Part shown: piece by piece, positions 28,874 through 39,169 of the stretch
Layout of the letters: every line of letters starts with the position of its first letter
Numbering within the stretch: the first letter of the stretch is position 1
Assembly (NCBI RefSeq): GCF_025398315.1
Contig: NZ_JAODOQ010000001.1
Span: forward strand, 1,612,001-1,676,000
Direction: 5' to 3'
Origin: Shewanella phaeophyticola
GTDB taxonomy: Bacteria > Pseudomonadota > Gammaproteobacteria > Enterobacterales > Shewanellaceae
DNA length: 64,000 bases
The notes under the pieces: model-generated
The model's input: the letters and a program-made list of their open reading frames with translations, nothing else
Told to the model about the DNA's origin: nothing
Database searches by the model: none
Made by a program: the position numbers and the translations under genes

Positions 28874-29566
28874 ATGAAAACCATTGGTATGATTGGCGGT
28901 ATGAGTTGGGAGTCGACACAAAGCTATTATCAGGCGATTAACAAAGGGGTTAATGCTGCGTTAGGTGGCTTACACTCAGCAAAGATATGTTTGTACAGCG
29001 TCGATTTTGCTGAAATTGAAGCTCTGCAACATCAAGGGTTATGGGATGAAACCGCCAAGATATTAGCTGATGCGGCTGTAGCGGTTGAAGCCGGTGGTGC
29101 TGATTTTGTGCTGATTTGTACCAATACCATGCACAAAGTGGCAGATAAGATCCAGGCGCAAATCTCAATACCGATTTTGCATATTGCTGATGCGACCGCT
29201 AATGCTCTCCTTGTTGATGGCGTTACTAAAGTCGGATTATTAGGTACTCGATTTACCATGGAGCAAGACTTCTATAAACGCAGGATCAGCGACAATTATC
29301 CCATTGAAGTGATTGTGCCCAATATAGAAGACCAAACGAAAATTCATGATGTGATATATCAAGAGTTATGTTTAGGAAAGATTAACCCGCAATCAAGGCT
29401 GGCTTACTTAGCCATTATCGATAAACTCTTTGCTCAAGGTGCACAAGCGGTGATTTTAGGTTGTACCGAAATTGCCTTGCTAGTGCAGCAGCAACACACT
29501 CATGTACCGTTATTTGATACCACTCAAATCCATGCTGACAGCGCGGTATTGATGGCGTTAACTTAA
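28874..29566 (+). CDS. aspartate/glutamate racemase family protein
   Basis: A 230-residue enzyme of the cofactor-independent Asp/Glu racemase superfamily. The N-terminal 'GMIGGMSWEST' and two catalytic cysteines, in 'LICTNTMHK' (about 84) and 'ILGCTEIALL' (about 196), are present. It resembles E. coli YgeA, an amino-acid racemase of broad specificity. CACAGGAA precedes ATG 28874. It converges on adhE and shares the terminator between them. Confidence 0.88.
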   Translation: MKTIGMIGGMSWESTQSYYQAINKGVNAALGGLHSAKICLYSVDFAEIEALQHQGLWDETAKILADAAVAVEAGGADFVLICTNTMHKVADKIQAQISIPILHIADATANALLVDGVTKVGLLGTRFTMEQDFYKRRISDNYPIEVIVPNIEDQTKIHDVIYQELCLGKINPQSRLAYLAIIDKLFAQGAQAVILGCTEIALLVQQQHTHVPLFDTTQIHADSAVLMALT

Positions 29567-29598
29567 AAAAATGCCTTAAGCGTGGTGGCGCTTAAGGC
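29564..29598 (-). terminator. rho-independent terminator after adhE
   Basis: A perfect 10-bp stem, GCCTTAAGCG with CGCTTAAGGC. The A run at 29565-29571 gives the T tract for minus-strand transcription. The hairpin may also slow transcription from the racemase side. Confidence 0.88.
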
Positions 29599-29623
29599 GT
29601 TGTGTATTAGCGTTTAAATAATA

Positions 29624-32221
29624 CTAGTCTTTATATGCACGGCCATAGAAGCTGTCTAATAGCACTTGTTTAATCTCGCTAATGAGTGGGTAACGAGGGT
29701 TTGCACCAGTACATTGGTCGTCAAATGCATCTTCTGCTAATTCATCTAACTTGGCGATAAAGTCTGCTTCATTAACACCGGCTTCTTGAATCGAAGCTGG
29801 GATCCCAATGAGCTTTTTAAGCTGTTCAATTTTCTCAATCAGTTTTTCCACTTTTTGCTCGTCTGTTTTACCACCTAACTTTAAGTGTTCACTAATGGCG
29901 GCATAACGACATAATGCTTTAGGGCGATCGTACTGACTGAACGCGGCTTGTTTGGTTGGCATGTCTGTCGCATTAAAACGAATAACGTTAGAGATTAACA
30001 ATGCATTGGCAAGACCGTGTGCTAAATGAAACTCCGCTCCTAATTTGTGTGCCATTGAGTGACAAATACCTAAAAATGCATTGGCAAAGGCAATACCAGC
30101 AATGGTGGCGCCGTTATGGACTTTCTCACGAGCGACTGGCGCTTTTGCACCTAACTCATAAGCATCGGGTAAGTATTTTACCAATAAATCTAATGCCTGT
30201 AGTGCCTGGCCATCACTGTATTCGTTAGCCATCACACTGACATAGGCTTCTAATGCGTGGGTGACTGCATCAATACCGCCAAAGGCTGTTAACGATTTAG
30301 GCATATCCATCACAAGATTAGGGTCAACAATCGCCATACTTGGGGTTAACTCGTAATCGGCAATAGGGTATTTCATGCCTGTGGTTTCATCGGTTACTAC
30401 CGCAAAAGGAGTGACCTCTGAGCCTGTGCCTGATGTGGTTGGTATCGCCACCATTTTGGCTTTACGACTCATTTTAGGAAACTTGTAGATACGCTTACGA
30501 ATATCCATAAAGCGTAGGGCTAAATCGGCAAAATCGACATCTGGGTGTTCATACATTACCCAAATGATTTTTGCAGCATCCATGGGTGAGCCGCCACCTA
30601 ATGCAATAATCACATCTGGCTGGAAGCTTTGTGCAACCGCTGCGCCTTGACGAACAATGGCTAATGTTGGGTCGGCTTCTACCTCGTAAAAGACTTCAGT
30701 TTCTAGTCCTTGTGCTTTTAAAATCTTTAAGGTTTCGTTGCAATAACCATTATTGAACAAGAATTTGTCGGTAATGATTAATGCACGTTTTTTATCGCTT
30801 AACTCTTCAAGGGCAATCGGTAAACTGCCACGGCGGAAATAGATTGAAGATGGAAGCTTGTGCCACAACATGTTTTCAGCCCTCTTAGCGACCATTTTTT
30901 TGTTGATTAAGTGACTTGAGCCAACGTTTTCTGAAATAGAATTACCGCCCCAAGAGCCGCAACCTAAGGTTAATGATGGCGCTAACTTGAAGTTGTATAA
31001 GTCGCCAATACCGCCTTGTGAAGCTGGAGTGTTAATTAAAATTCGCGCGGTTTTCATTCTAAAACCAAAGGCTTTGATGCGCGCTTCTTGAGTGTCTTGA
31101 TCTGTATATAAACCAGAGGTATGGCCAATGCCGCCAAGGGTGACAAGGGCTTCTGCTTTATCCATGGCCTCATTAAAGTCTTTGGCCTTGTACATGCCAA
31201 GTAATGGTGAGAGCTTTTCATGGGCGAAGGCTTCAGCGTCGTTAATGTCGGTCACTTCGCCAATCAATACTTTAGTGTGGCTGGGTACGGTTATGCCTGC
31301 CATAGCAGCTATCGTTACTGCACTTTGACCTACGATGTCGGCATTAAGTGCGCCCTTTTTAAGAATGACATTTTGCATAGCAGCGGTTTCAGCTTTTGAC
31401 AATATGTAACCACCATACTGAGCAAAACGTTCTTTTACTTGCTTATAGATGCTGTCGACAATAATCACCGCTTGCTCTGACGCACACACCACACCGTTGT
31501 CGAAGGTTTTTGACATTAAAATTGAGCTCACTGCACGTTTAATGTCTGCGGTTTCATCAATCACAATTGGGGTGTTACCCGCGCCAACACCAATAGCAGG
31601 CTTACCAGAAGAGTAGGCGGCTTTCACCATACCAGAGTCACCAGTGGCTAAAATCAAATTGATTTTGTCGTGTGTCATTAATTGGTTAGACAGTGCCACA
31701 CTAGGTTGGTCTATCCAGCCTATAATGTCTTTTGGTGCACCTGCTGCAATCGCGGCTTCTAGTACGATTCTGGCTGCGGTTGTGGTTGAGTTTTTAGCCC
31801 GTGGGTGCGGCGAAAAGATAATACCGTTGCGGGTTTTTAAGCTAATAAGGGCTTTAAAAATGGCGGTAGAGGTTGGGTTGGTTGTTGGTACAATTCCGCA
31901 AATTATCCCTACGGGCTCAGCGATTGTAATGGTGCCAAAGGTTAAATCTTCAGACAAAATACCGCAGGTTTTCTCATCTTTATACTTGTTATATATGTAT
32001 TCAGACGCAAAGTGGTTTTTAATGACTTTGTCTTCAAGCACGCCCATACCGGTTTCAGTCGCGGCCATTTTGGCAAGTGAAATGCGCGCATCTGCTGCAG
32101 CTAAGGCTGCGGCTCTAAAAATAACATCGACTTGCTCTTGGCTAAAATTAGCAAACTGAGCTTGTGCTTTGGCTACACGTTCAACTAATAGATCAAGTTC
32201 TTGAGTGTTAGTTACTGTCAT
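29624..32221 (-). CDS. adhE: bifunctional acetaldehyde-CoA / alcohol dehydrogenase
   Basis: An 865-residue fusion that reduces acetyl-CoA to ethanol in fermentation. The N-terminal aldehyde dehydrogenase domain (about 1-440) has its catalytic cysteine in 'DNGVVCASEQ' (about 245). The C-terminal iron-dependent alcohol dehydrogenase domain (about 450-865) carries 'GGGSPMDAAK' and the metal-binding 'GICHSMAHKLGAEFHLAHG'. The protein is slightly shorter than E. coli AdhE. The frame is unbroken. A near-perfect HexR motif lies 115 bp upstream, which suggests control by central-carbon flux. Confidence 0.97.
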   Translation of the reverse strand: MTVTNTQELDLLVERVAKAQAQFANFSQEQVDVIFRAAALAAADARISLAKMAATETGMGVLEDKVIKNHFASEYIYNKYKDEKTCGILSEDLTFGTITIAEPVGIICGIVPTTNPTSTAIFKALISLKTRNGIIFSPHPRAKNSTTTAARIVLEAAIAAGAPKDIIGWIDQPSVALSNQLMTHDKINLILATGDSGMVKAAYSSGKPAIGVGAGNTPIVIDETADIKRAVSSILMSKTFDNGVVCASEQAVIIVDSIYKQVKERFAQYGGYILSKAETAAMQNVILKKGALNADIVGQSAVTIAAMAGITVPSHTKVLIGEVTDINDAEAFAHEKLSPLLGMYKAKDFNEAMDKAEALVTLGGIGHTSGLYTDQDTQEARIKAFGFRMKTARILINTPASQGGIGDLYNFKLAPSLTLGCGSWGGNSISENVGSSHLINKKMVAKRAENMLWHKLPSSIYFRRGSLPIALEELSDKKRALIITDKFLFNNGYCNETLKILKAQGLETEVFYEVEADPTLAIVRQGAAVAQSFQPDVIIALGGGSPMDAAKIIWVMYEHPDVDFADLALRFMDIRKRIYKFPKMSRKAKMVAIPTTSGTGSEVTPFAVVTDETTGMKYPIADYELTPSMAIVDPNLVMDMPKSLTAFGGIDAVTHALEAYVSVMANEYSDGQALQALDLLVKYLPDAYELGAKAPVAREKVHNGATIAGIAFANAFLGICHSMAHKLGAEFHLAHGLANALLISNVIRFNATDMPTKQAAFSQYDRPKALCRYAAISEHLKLGGKTDEQKVEKLIEKIEQLKKLIGIPASIQEAGVNEADFIAKLDELAEDAFDDQCTGANPRYPLISEIKQVLLDSFYGRAYKD

Positions 32222-32335
32222 GTTGATTTCCTCTAAAAATATTCAACAAATCGTTTTTGTAAAATATTCTTTGTTAATAAAATTACAGCCATTTACACAA
32301 TATTGTTGTGATAATGGCCACAAATCGCCTATGAA

Positions 32336-32350
32336 TGTAATTTTATTACA
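32336..32350 (-). promoter_or_regulatory. HexR-type operator upstream of adhE
   Basis: TGTAATTTTATTACA is a perfect TGTAAT-N3-ATTACA inverted repeat. It is the best HexR-type match in the window. The 674-bp intergenic region (32222-32895) contains no gene. Confidence 0.65.
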
Positions 32351-32673
32351 ACATGTTAAGCCTGTTTTTAATCTTTTTTGGGCTTAAATTAAGCGTTTAT
32401 TTATGCGGCCTTTAGCATTTAGACGGCAATTTGTGATGTACAACAATGGTGCATTTAGATGTGCTCATCAGTAGCCAATTTACGTGGTGTTAAACAGATT
32501 TTATCATTGTTCTCTATTTAAGATAGAGTGATTTTTAATCAACTGTAACATGGTCGCGGTATAAAATTTAACAAAGTTGAAATATTACACGATTGAATTT
32601 AAATAATATTTTATTACTGCCAACTTAATATAAGCAATGGCTAAACCTTGTTTTGCTTATTTAATTGAATAAA

Positions 32674-32689
32674 TGTGATTGACATCAAT
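32674..32689 (+). promoter_or_regulatory. possible CRP-type site
   Basis: TGTGATTGACATCAAT has one complete TGTGA half-site and a weaker second half at the CRP spacing. It could serve the polyol operon or adhE. The evidence is weak. Confidence 0.25.
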
Positions 32690-32895
32690 ATGAAGAAAAG
32701 GGAATATGCTCAACAAGAGGGCATATGCTCACAGTTAGAGCAAAAGCTTAATTAAAGGTGTTAATGTGGACTCGGCAGTTGTTATTTTGCACAACGTTGA
32801 TACATACCAGACTGATCAACAGTAAAGTTACCGAATTATCACTGAGCCAATGTACTATAGGGCATTGTTTTTACTCTATTCATTAAGGCGGGTTT

Positions 32896-33567
32896 ATGAG
32901 CAACCATACACAACTGGTGATTTTTGATTGTGATGGTGTCGTTATCGACAGTGAAGTGATCAGTGCCAATGTGCTTATCGACAAGTTGGCACTGTTAGGT
33001 GCTGAGATTGATATGGCGTTTGTACAGCAACATTTTTTAGGCTGCAAATTTGCCACAGTGGCTCAAAAAATCGAAGGTTTATTGTCACTCACATTACCGC
33101 CACATTTTGAAATAGAGTATCGCGAGCAGCTATTAGCGGTCTTTGAGCATCAATTAACCCTAACCGCTGGGATTAACAAGGTATTGCCACAGTTAACTGT
33201 ACCTTTTTGTATCGCCACCAGTAGCAGTTTACCTCGAACAACCAAAGCGTTGTCAGTGGTTGGGTTAACCGATATTTTTAATGGTTGTGTGTTTACGGCA
33301 AGCGAAGTTAAGCAGGGTAAGCCTGCACCCGATTTATTTTTACATGCCGCTGAACGTATGGGAGTAAAACCGGAACATTGCTTGGTGATAGAAGACAGCT
33401 TTTTTGGTGTAACAGCCGCTGTCGCAGCCAATATGCCTGTATTACATTATGTGGGTGGCGGCCATATGAACCCTGATAATCAAACGGTTCAACAGGCATT
33501 TGCGCAAGTACCCGTGTTGAAACACTGGGATGATTTTTCCGCACTTTTGCCCGCGTTGATGCGCTAA
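32896..33567 (+). CDS. HAD-family sugar-phosphatase-like hydrolase
   Basis: A 223-residue HAD hydrolase of the beta-phosphoglucomutase/phosphatase type. Motif I is 'FDCDGVVIDSE' (about 10), motif II has 'IATSSS' (about 106), and motifs III/IV include 'KQGKPAPDLF' and 'VIEDSFFGV'. It starts the polyol cluster, 22 bases before the regulator gene. A role in dephosphorylating a sugar or polyol phosphate is inferred from the context. Confidence 0.85.
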   Translation: MSNHTQLVIFDCDGVVIDSEVISANVLIDKLALLGAEIDMAFVQQHFLGCKFATVAQKIEGLLSLTLPPHFEIEYREQLLAVFEHQLTLTAGINKVLPQLTVPFCIATSSSLPRTTKALSVVGLTDIFNGCVFTASEVKQGKPAPDLFLHAAERMGVKPEHCLVIEDSFFGVTAAVAANMPVLHYVGGGHMNPDNQTVQQAFAQVPVLKHWDDFSALLPALMR

Positions 33568-33589
33568 TACTGAATAGGATAAATATAAG

Positions 33590-34552
33590 ATGGACAATAA
33601 GTCTAATTCAGAATTAGCACGCTTAGAAGATGCAGCAAGAGCGGCATGGTTATATTACGTTGCTAAAAATACTCAAGACGAAATTGCGCAAAAGTTAGAA
33701 GTATCAAGACAATCTGCGCAACGACTCGTGGCGCTGGCTGTCAGTGAAGGGTTGATTAAAGTACGCCTAGACCATCCAATTAGCCGGTGTATGGAGCTCG
33801 CCGAGCAATTAAAGCAGCGCTTTAATTTACTGGAATGCGAAATCGTGCCGAGTGATCCAGCTGACCAAAGTTCAACGCATGGTTTAGCGCAAACCAGTGC
33901 TGCAGTGTTAGAGCGTTACTTAAAATCAGATACACCTAAAACCTTAGCATTTGGAACCGGCCGGGCACTCAAAGCCTGTATAGATGAGTTACCGTCAATG
34001 CAATGTCCGCAACATAAAATTGTGTCGCTGCTCGGTAATATGATGTCAGATGGATCTGCTTCAGCATTTGATATTGTTGTGAGTATGGCTAACAGGGTAC
34101 AGGCTAAACATTATCCTATGCCGTTGCCAGTGATTGCCCATTCGGTTGCTGAAAAACAGTTATTACATGGGATTACACCAGTAAAAAGTATTTTAGCGTT
34201 AGCCCAGCAAGCAGATGCAACTTTTGTGGGGATTGGCCAAATGGGTAACAACTCACCATTAATGGTTGACGGTTTTATTGACCTGGCAAAAGCGAATGAA
34301 TTAGTTAGCGATAACGCTGCCGGTGAAATTATAAGCTGGGTATATGATAAACAAGGGCAATTAATTAACAATTCGATAAATGAATTAGTGATGAGCGCGC
34401 CGTTGCAACTTAATGCTAGCAAACCGGTATACGGTATAGCCGCAGGGCAAAGTAAAGTGAATGCCATTTATGCGGCATTAAAAGGTGGATTAATTAATTC
34501 ATTAATCACCAATGAATATACTGCTGAACAAATATTACAAAAAATTAAATAA
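33590..34552 (+). CDS. SorC/DeoR-type sugar-binding transcriptional regulator
   Basis: A 320-residue protein with an N-terminal helix-turn-helix ('TQDEIAQKLEVSRQSAQRLV', about 28-47). The C-terminal sugar-phosphate-sensing domain has 'LAFGTGRALKAC' (about 122) and 'GIGQMGNNS' (about 216), as in the SorC family. Such regulators respond to phosphorylated sugars. Here it probably controls the polyol operon in which it lies. Confidence 0.88.
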   Translation: MDNKSNSELARLEDAARAAWLYYVAKNTQDEIAQKLEVSRQSAQRLVALAVSEGLIKVRLDHPISRCMELAEQLKQRFNLLECEIVPSDPADQSSTHGLAQTSAAVLERYLKSDTPKTLAFGTGRALKACIDELPSMQCPQHKIVSLLGNMMSDGSASAFDIVVSMANRVQAKHYPMPLPVIAHSVAEKQLLHGITPVKSILALAQQADATFVGIGQMGNNSPLMVDGFIDLAKANELVSDNAAGEIISWVYDKQGQLINNSINELVMSAPLQLNASKPVYGIAAGQSKVNAIYAALKGGLINSLITNEYTAEQILQKIK

Positions 34553-34556
34553 TTTA

Positions 34557-34568
34557 TGTTGTACAACA
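34557..34568. promoter_or_regulatory. palindrome between regulator and permease genes
   Basis: TGTTGTACAACA is a perfect 12-bp palindrome beginning 4 bases after the regulator stop and about 146 bases before the permease. A related element, GTTGT-N8-ACAAC, lies at 32779-32796 before the HAD gene. Both may be operators of the SorC-type regulator. Confidence 0.45.
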
Positions 34569-34714
34569 ACATGAGTGCAAGAGAAACAAAAAATGGGGTT
34601 ATTATTTCGAATAAAACGAAATAGTAAATAGTCAAAAAGGTAAGTTGTTTAATTTTATCATCGTATTTTGGTGAGGGATTAATTTACCTGCGAAAAAACA
34701 GGAACATAAAAATA

Positions 34715-36431
34715 ATGACTACAAGTCAACACTCCCATTCATTTGATAAAATGAATGAAGAGCAGCTTCCAGTTGCCAAAAATAAGCTCCACGGTTGGAA
34801 ACATTTTGCGGGTTTGTATGCCGGGGAGCATGTGGCCGCGACCGAATTTGTGATTGGTGCAACTTTTGTTGCCTTAGGTGCATCAACCATTGATATTCTT
34901 TTAGGGTTACTGATTGGTAACCTGTTAGCGATGTGTTCTTGGTGGCTATTAACTGCGCCTATTGCAGTAGAAACACGTTTAAGTCTTTATAATTATTTAA
35001 ATAAAATTGCTGGTGATTCAATGACCAAGCTCTATAACTGGGCTAACGTTATTATTTTCTCGGTGATATCCGCCGCGATGATCACCGTGTCATCCACCGC
35101 AGTACGATTTTTATTTGATATTCCCGCCCAATTAAATTGGTACCCAAGTAGCTTATGGTTTGTGATGATTGTCTTAGCCGTCGGCTCTATTGTGGTCGTG
35201 GTCGCTATGTACGGTTTTTCAACGGTTGCCGATTTTTCTAAAATTTGTGCTCCTTGGTTGTTTGTCATCTTTATCGCGGGCTCATTTACGTTATTTCCAG
35301 CGCTGTCAAATCATGTAATAGGCAGTACGACCTTAACGAATTGGCAAGACTTTATCACTATTGGCGACAATTCAATCTGGACTGGGGTGAATGATAAAGG
35401 CGAAAAAGGCATTGGTTTACTTGAAGTAATAGGCTTTGCTTGGGCTGCTAACTCGATTACCCATTTTGGTTTAATCGACATGGCTATTTTCCGTTTTGCG
35501 AAACGCAAAAGTTATGGCTTGTTTTCAGGCGTAGGGATGTTTTTTGGTCACTACATTGCGTGGATCTCTGCAGGTATTATGGGTGCAGGTACTGCTGTGC
35601 TTTTAAAAACCACCATTACGCAACTTGATCCAGGTGATGTGGCATATCATGCATTGGGCTTTTCTGGTTTTGTTATTATCATTATTGCGGGTTGGACTCA
35701 CTGCAAATGCTAACCTTTATCGTGCCGGTTTAGCCGCTCAGTCAATCTTTGTTAATCAATCACGTGAACGCACGACCGCTGTTGTAGGGTTAGTGACCGT
35801 TGTGATTGCCTGCTTCCCATTTGTGTTTACCCAAATGCTGCCACTCTTAACTTATGCAGGTTTATTAGTTGTGCCAGTGGGCGGGATTGTGTTTGCCGAG
35901 CATGTGTTATTTCCTAAAATTGGGTTAACTCGTTATTGGGCTAAATATCAAAACCTCTCTAAAAGTACACCTGCTATTGCAACGTGGGCGTTAGCATTAA
36001 TATTTGGTTTTGGATTAAATAGCTTAGATATTATTTCATTTTATTATTTATTTATTCCAACATGGATTTTTACCATCATCATTTATACCGTGTTAGCTAA
36101 AAAGTATGGCGCGGATTTAGATTATACCGATGCTATTTTAGCTGATGAAAATGACCAGCAACAGATTGCTGAATATCAAGAGTCTATGGCGATAAATGAT
36201 AAAGATATTATTGATGACGGCAGTAAAATTACTAAATTATTAAATGGTTTTGCATTCGTATCGTTAATGACCATTACAATGTTGGCGGTTAATGTGATGT
36301 TCTTTAGTCCTAATATGGAAGTATATGCAGACAATAAAACATTATTCGAAAGCGTGTGTTTTGCTTGTACTATCATTTATTTTAGTTGTTCTTATGTTGC
36401 ATTAAAACGTCATAAGAAATTGAATATCTAG
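34715..36431 (+). CDS. NCS1-family permease, with one apparent frameshift
   Basis: About 571 residues and roughly 12 membrane segments after correction. 'GWTTANANLYRAGLAAQ' is the strongest NCS1 (nucleobase:cation symporter-1) signature, and it spans the frame break near 35697. There the sequence has one extra base within the expected Trp-Thr-Thr codons. NCS1 carriers usually import purines, pyrimidines, allantoin or thiamine. In this cluster the only evident substrate is a sugar alcohol, so I infer a polyol transporter. A long hydrophilic loop (about 455-495) precedes the last two segments. Confidence 0.85.
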
Positions 36432-36555
36432 TTTGAATATTAATTACTGTAATGGCTTAAAACGACTCTTATAAACAGTCGTCTTAAGTCTGGTGTGTTA
36501 TTTACCGTAATAACACGTAGTTGTTTATTTGTTATTTTTTATGAGGCACATGCTC

Positions 36556-38077
36556 ATGCAGAACGCTCAACTCAATCGCGCATCATTGAATACGCTAAAC
36601 CAACAATCTCTTTCTACTTTACCTGCTGATGTTGATGTGCCGAAATACGATCGCAGTAAACTTACTGCAGGTATTGTGCATATTGGTGTGGGTGGCTTTC
36701 ACCGTGCTCACCAGGCTATGTATGTTAATGAATTACTTAAAACACCAGGCTCAGAGTCGTGGAGCCATTTGCGGTGTGGGTTTATTAGAAGCGAATCGTG
36801 GTTTACGTGATGTATTGGTTAAACAAGATTACTTATACAGTTTGACTGTGCGCCACCCAAATGGACAGATTGATCATCAGGTAATTGGCGCGATGATTGA
36901 CTTTTTATTTGCACCAGAAAACAAACAGCAAGTTATTGATAAGCTGATTAACCCAGACACAAAAATTGTCTCATTAACCATTACGGAAGGGGGTTATAAC
37001 TTTAACCCAGCAACGGGTGAGTTTGATTTTACAAACCCTGAGATTATCCATGATATGGCTAATCTGCACGATCCCATTACTGCGTTTGGTTATATCACTG
37101 CTGCGTTAATGCAGCGTAAAGCACTGGGCATGAAACCCTTTACCGTTCAGTCTTGCGACAACGTTCAACATAACGGGGATATGACCCGCAAAATGTTATT
37201 AGCATTTGTCAGTAAAATTGATGCTGAACTGGGTCAATGGATAGAAGCTAACGTTGCGTTCCCTAATGCGATGGTTGACCGTATTACGCCTGTTACGATC
37301 AAAGCTGATATAGATTATGTCGCCAATACTTTAAATATTAATGATGAATGGCCAATCACCTGTGAAGCCTTTACTCAATGGGTTATTGAAGACAACTTTA
37401 GTGATGGCCGCCCAGCGTTTGATAATGTTGGCGCGCAGTTTGTTAGCGACGTTACTCCATTTGAAAAAATGAAAATTCGTTTACTCAATGCTGGTCATTC
37501 TGTTTTAGGTTTGTTGGGTTCAATTCATGGCTTTGCCACGATTGATGAAGCGGTTTCTGATCCATTATTTGCCACCTATTTACGCAAGTTTATGGACGAT
37601 GAAGTGACACCACTGATTGAGCCGTTACCCGGGATTGACTTAAACCAGTATAAAGACACCTTAATTGAGCGTTTTGCTAACCCAAACATTAAAGACAGTT
37701 TGGCACGCATTTGTTTAGAAAGCTCAGCAAAATTGCCTAAGTTTATCATTGCATCGATTAACGAAAACATTGCGTTAAATCGCGATACTTCTTTAGCGTG
37801 TTTAGTGATTGCAACCTGGTGCTTATACAGCGATAAACAGGTTAATCAACAAGGTGAAGTATTAGATATTAACGATCAAATGGCTGCTCAATTACACGAT
37901 TATGCAAGTAAAACCGGGCAAGATCCCCTGGCATTTTTACAGCTAACAGATTTATTTGGTGATTTAAATAATCAAGCCACATTCTGCAAAGAGTATCGTA
38001 AAGCCATTGCTGATTTGTATGCACCAAACAGCGATATTAAAGTGATAATGCAAGCCCGTTTACAAGCAAAGAGTTAA
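36556..38077 (+). CDS. mannitol 2-dehydrogenase family enzyme, with one apparent frameshift
   Basis: This long-chain NAD-dependent polyol dehydrogenase oxidises mannitol (or a related hexitol) to fructose. It has 'GIVHIGVGGFHRAHQAMY' as the nucleotide-binding start and 'KIRLLNAGHSVLGLLGSI' with the active-site Lys and Asn-x-x-His region. The frame breaks near 36763, where TGGGCC is expected (Trp-Ala) and TGGAGCC is seen. ATG 36556 is chosen because GAGG lies 9 bases upstream. Corrected length is about 506 residues. The gene overlaps the fructokinase start, as expected for an operon. Confidence 0.9.
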
Positions 38078-39003
38078 TGATAATGAGCAGCGTATTAATT
38101 AATCATAAAACCAAGGCTGACATCAATATCAGCTGTTTTGGTGAAGTCTTATGGGATTGTTTCCCAGACGGTAAGCGAGTGGGCGGGGCACCATTGAATG
38201 TGTGTGTCAGGTTAAATGCGTTAGGCATTAAGGGCTCAATGATCAGTGCCGTAGGCGATGATCAATTAGGCCATGAATTACTGGCATTTATCGATGAACG
38301 TGGCGTTAATCGTGATTGTATTGCGATTAATCCGCTTAAAAGTACCAGTACGGTTCAGGTGACACTAGACAAAAATGGTTCTGCGTCATATGAAATCGTG
38401 GCTGATACCGCCTGGGACAATGTGGCATTAACTGACACTATTATGAGCCAGGTTAAGCAAGCTGATGTATTGGTATTTGGCAGCTTAATTGGTCGTAGCC
38501 CGGTGTCATTAGCGACGTTAACTGATTTAGTTAACCGTGCCAATTTCACCGTGTTTGACGTTAATTTACGTGCGCCACATTACGATATCGACAGTATTGT
38601 TAAGCTAATGAATCAAGCTGATTTTATTAAATTAAATGATGACGAGCTGTACGAAATTGCCAAGGCAATGGGCTCACCGTTTAATTCATTAGAACAAAAT
38701 TTAGATTATATTGCAGCGCAAACACAAACCCAGTATTTGTGTGTGACAAAAGGCAGTCATGGAGCTTTGTTAAGTGTTAATGGGCAGAAGTTTTACAACT
38801 CTGGCTACTTAGTTAATGTGGTGGATACTGTGGAAGCCGGAGACTCGTTTTTAGGATCGTTACTGTATCAATTGTGCAGTGACAATAACCCGCAATATGC
38901 CATCGATTTTGCTTGCGCTGTTGGTGCTATGGTTGCCCAATCTGCTGGTGCAACACCAGTGTTAACGCTTGAGCAAATTAACGCTTTTATGCAACCCGCA
39001 TAA
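38077..39003 (+). CDS. PfkB-family fructokinase
   Basis: A 308-residue carbohydrate kinase of the PfkB/ribokinase family. It opens with 'SCFGEVLWDCFPDGKRVGGAP', shown here as separate family hallmarks: the Gly-Glu and the Gly-Gly-Ala-Pro patch. The C-terminal anion-hole motif, normally Gly-Ala-Gly-Asp, reads Glu-Ala-Gly-Asp ('VEAGDSF') at 38831-38840. The substitution falls at an expected GGGGCC and may be a sequencing error. It probably phosphorylates the fructose made by the dehydrogenase. ATG 38077 overlaps the upstream stop; ATG 38083 is an alternative. Confidence 0.88.
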   Translation: MIMSSVLINHKTKADINISCFGEVLWDCFPDGKRVGGAPLNVCVRLNALGIKGSMISAVGDDQLGHELLAFIDERGVNRDCIAINPLKSTSTVQVTLDKNGSASYEIVADTAWDNVALTDTIMSQVKQADVLVFGSLIGRSPVSLATLTDLVNRANFTVFDVNLRAPHYDIDSIVKLMNQADFIKLNDDELYEIAKAMGSPFNSLEQNLDYIAAQTQTQYLCVTKGSHGALLSVNGQKFYNSGYLVNVVDTVEAGDSFLGSLLYQLCSDNNPQYAIDFACAVGAMVAQSAGATPVLTLEQINAFMQPA

Positions 39004-39109
39004 ATGGTGATGTTGGCGGAGATATAAAGCGTTATATGTAAACAGTTGTTGTATGTAAAAGTGAAGTGTCGTGTGTCGTTTGGGTTAGTTCCCCTTTATT
39101 TAACCCAGT

Positions 39110-39153
39110 AGCGCTTGGTTTTTATACTTATAAATAACCAAGCGCTTTTTTCT
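39110..39153 (+). terminator. rho-independent terminator after the polyol operon
   Basis: An 11-bp perfect stem, AGCGCTTGGTT with AACCAAGCGCT, is followed by a T run. Confidence 0.88.
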
Positions 39154-39169
39154 TTTTTAGCCAATAACA

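Noticed and set aside
32674..32689. FNR/EtrA box
   Set aside because: The two half-sites do not keep the TTGAT-N4-ATCAA spacing; it is at best a weak CRP-type site.
35690..35705. Programmed ribosomal frameshifting in the permease, pgm or katG
   Set aside because: No slippery heptamer plus pseudoknot is evident, and the same break type occurs in many unrelated genes.
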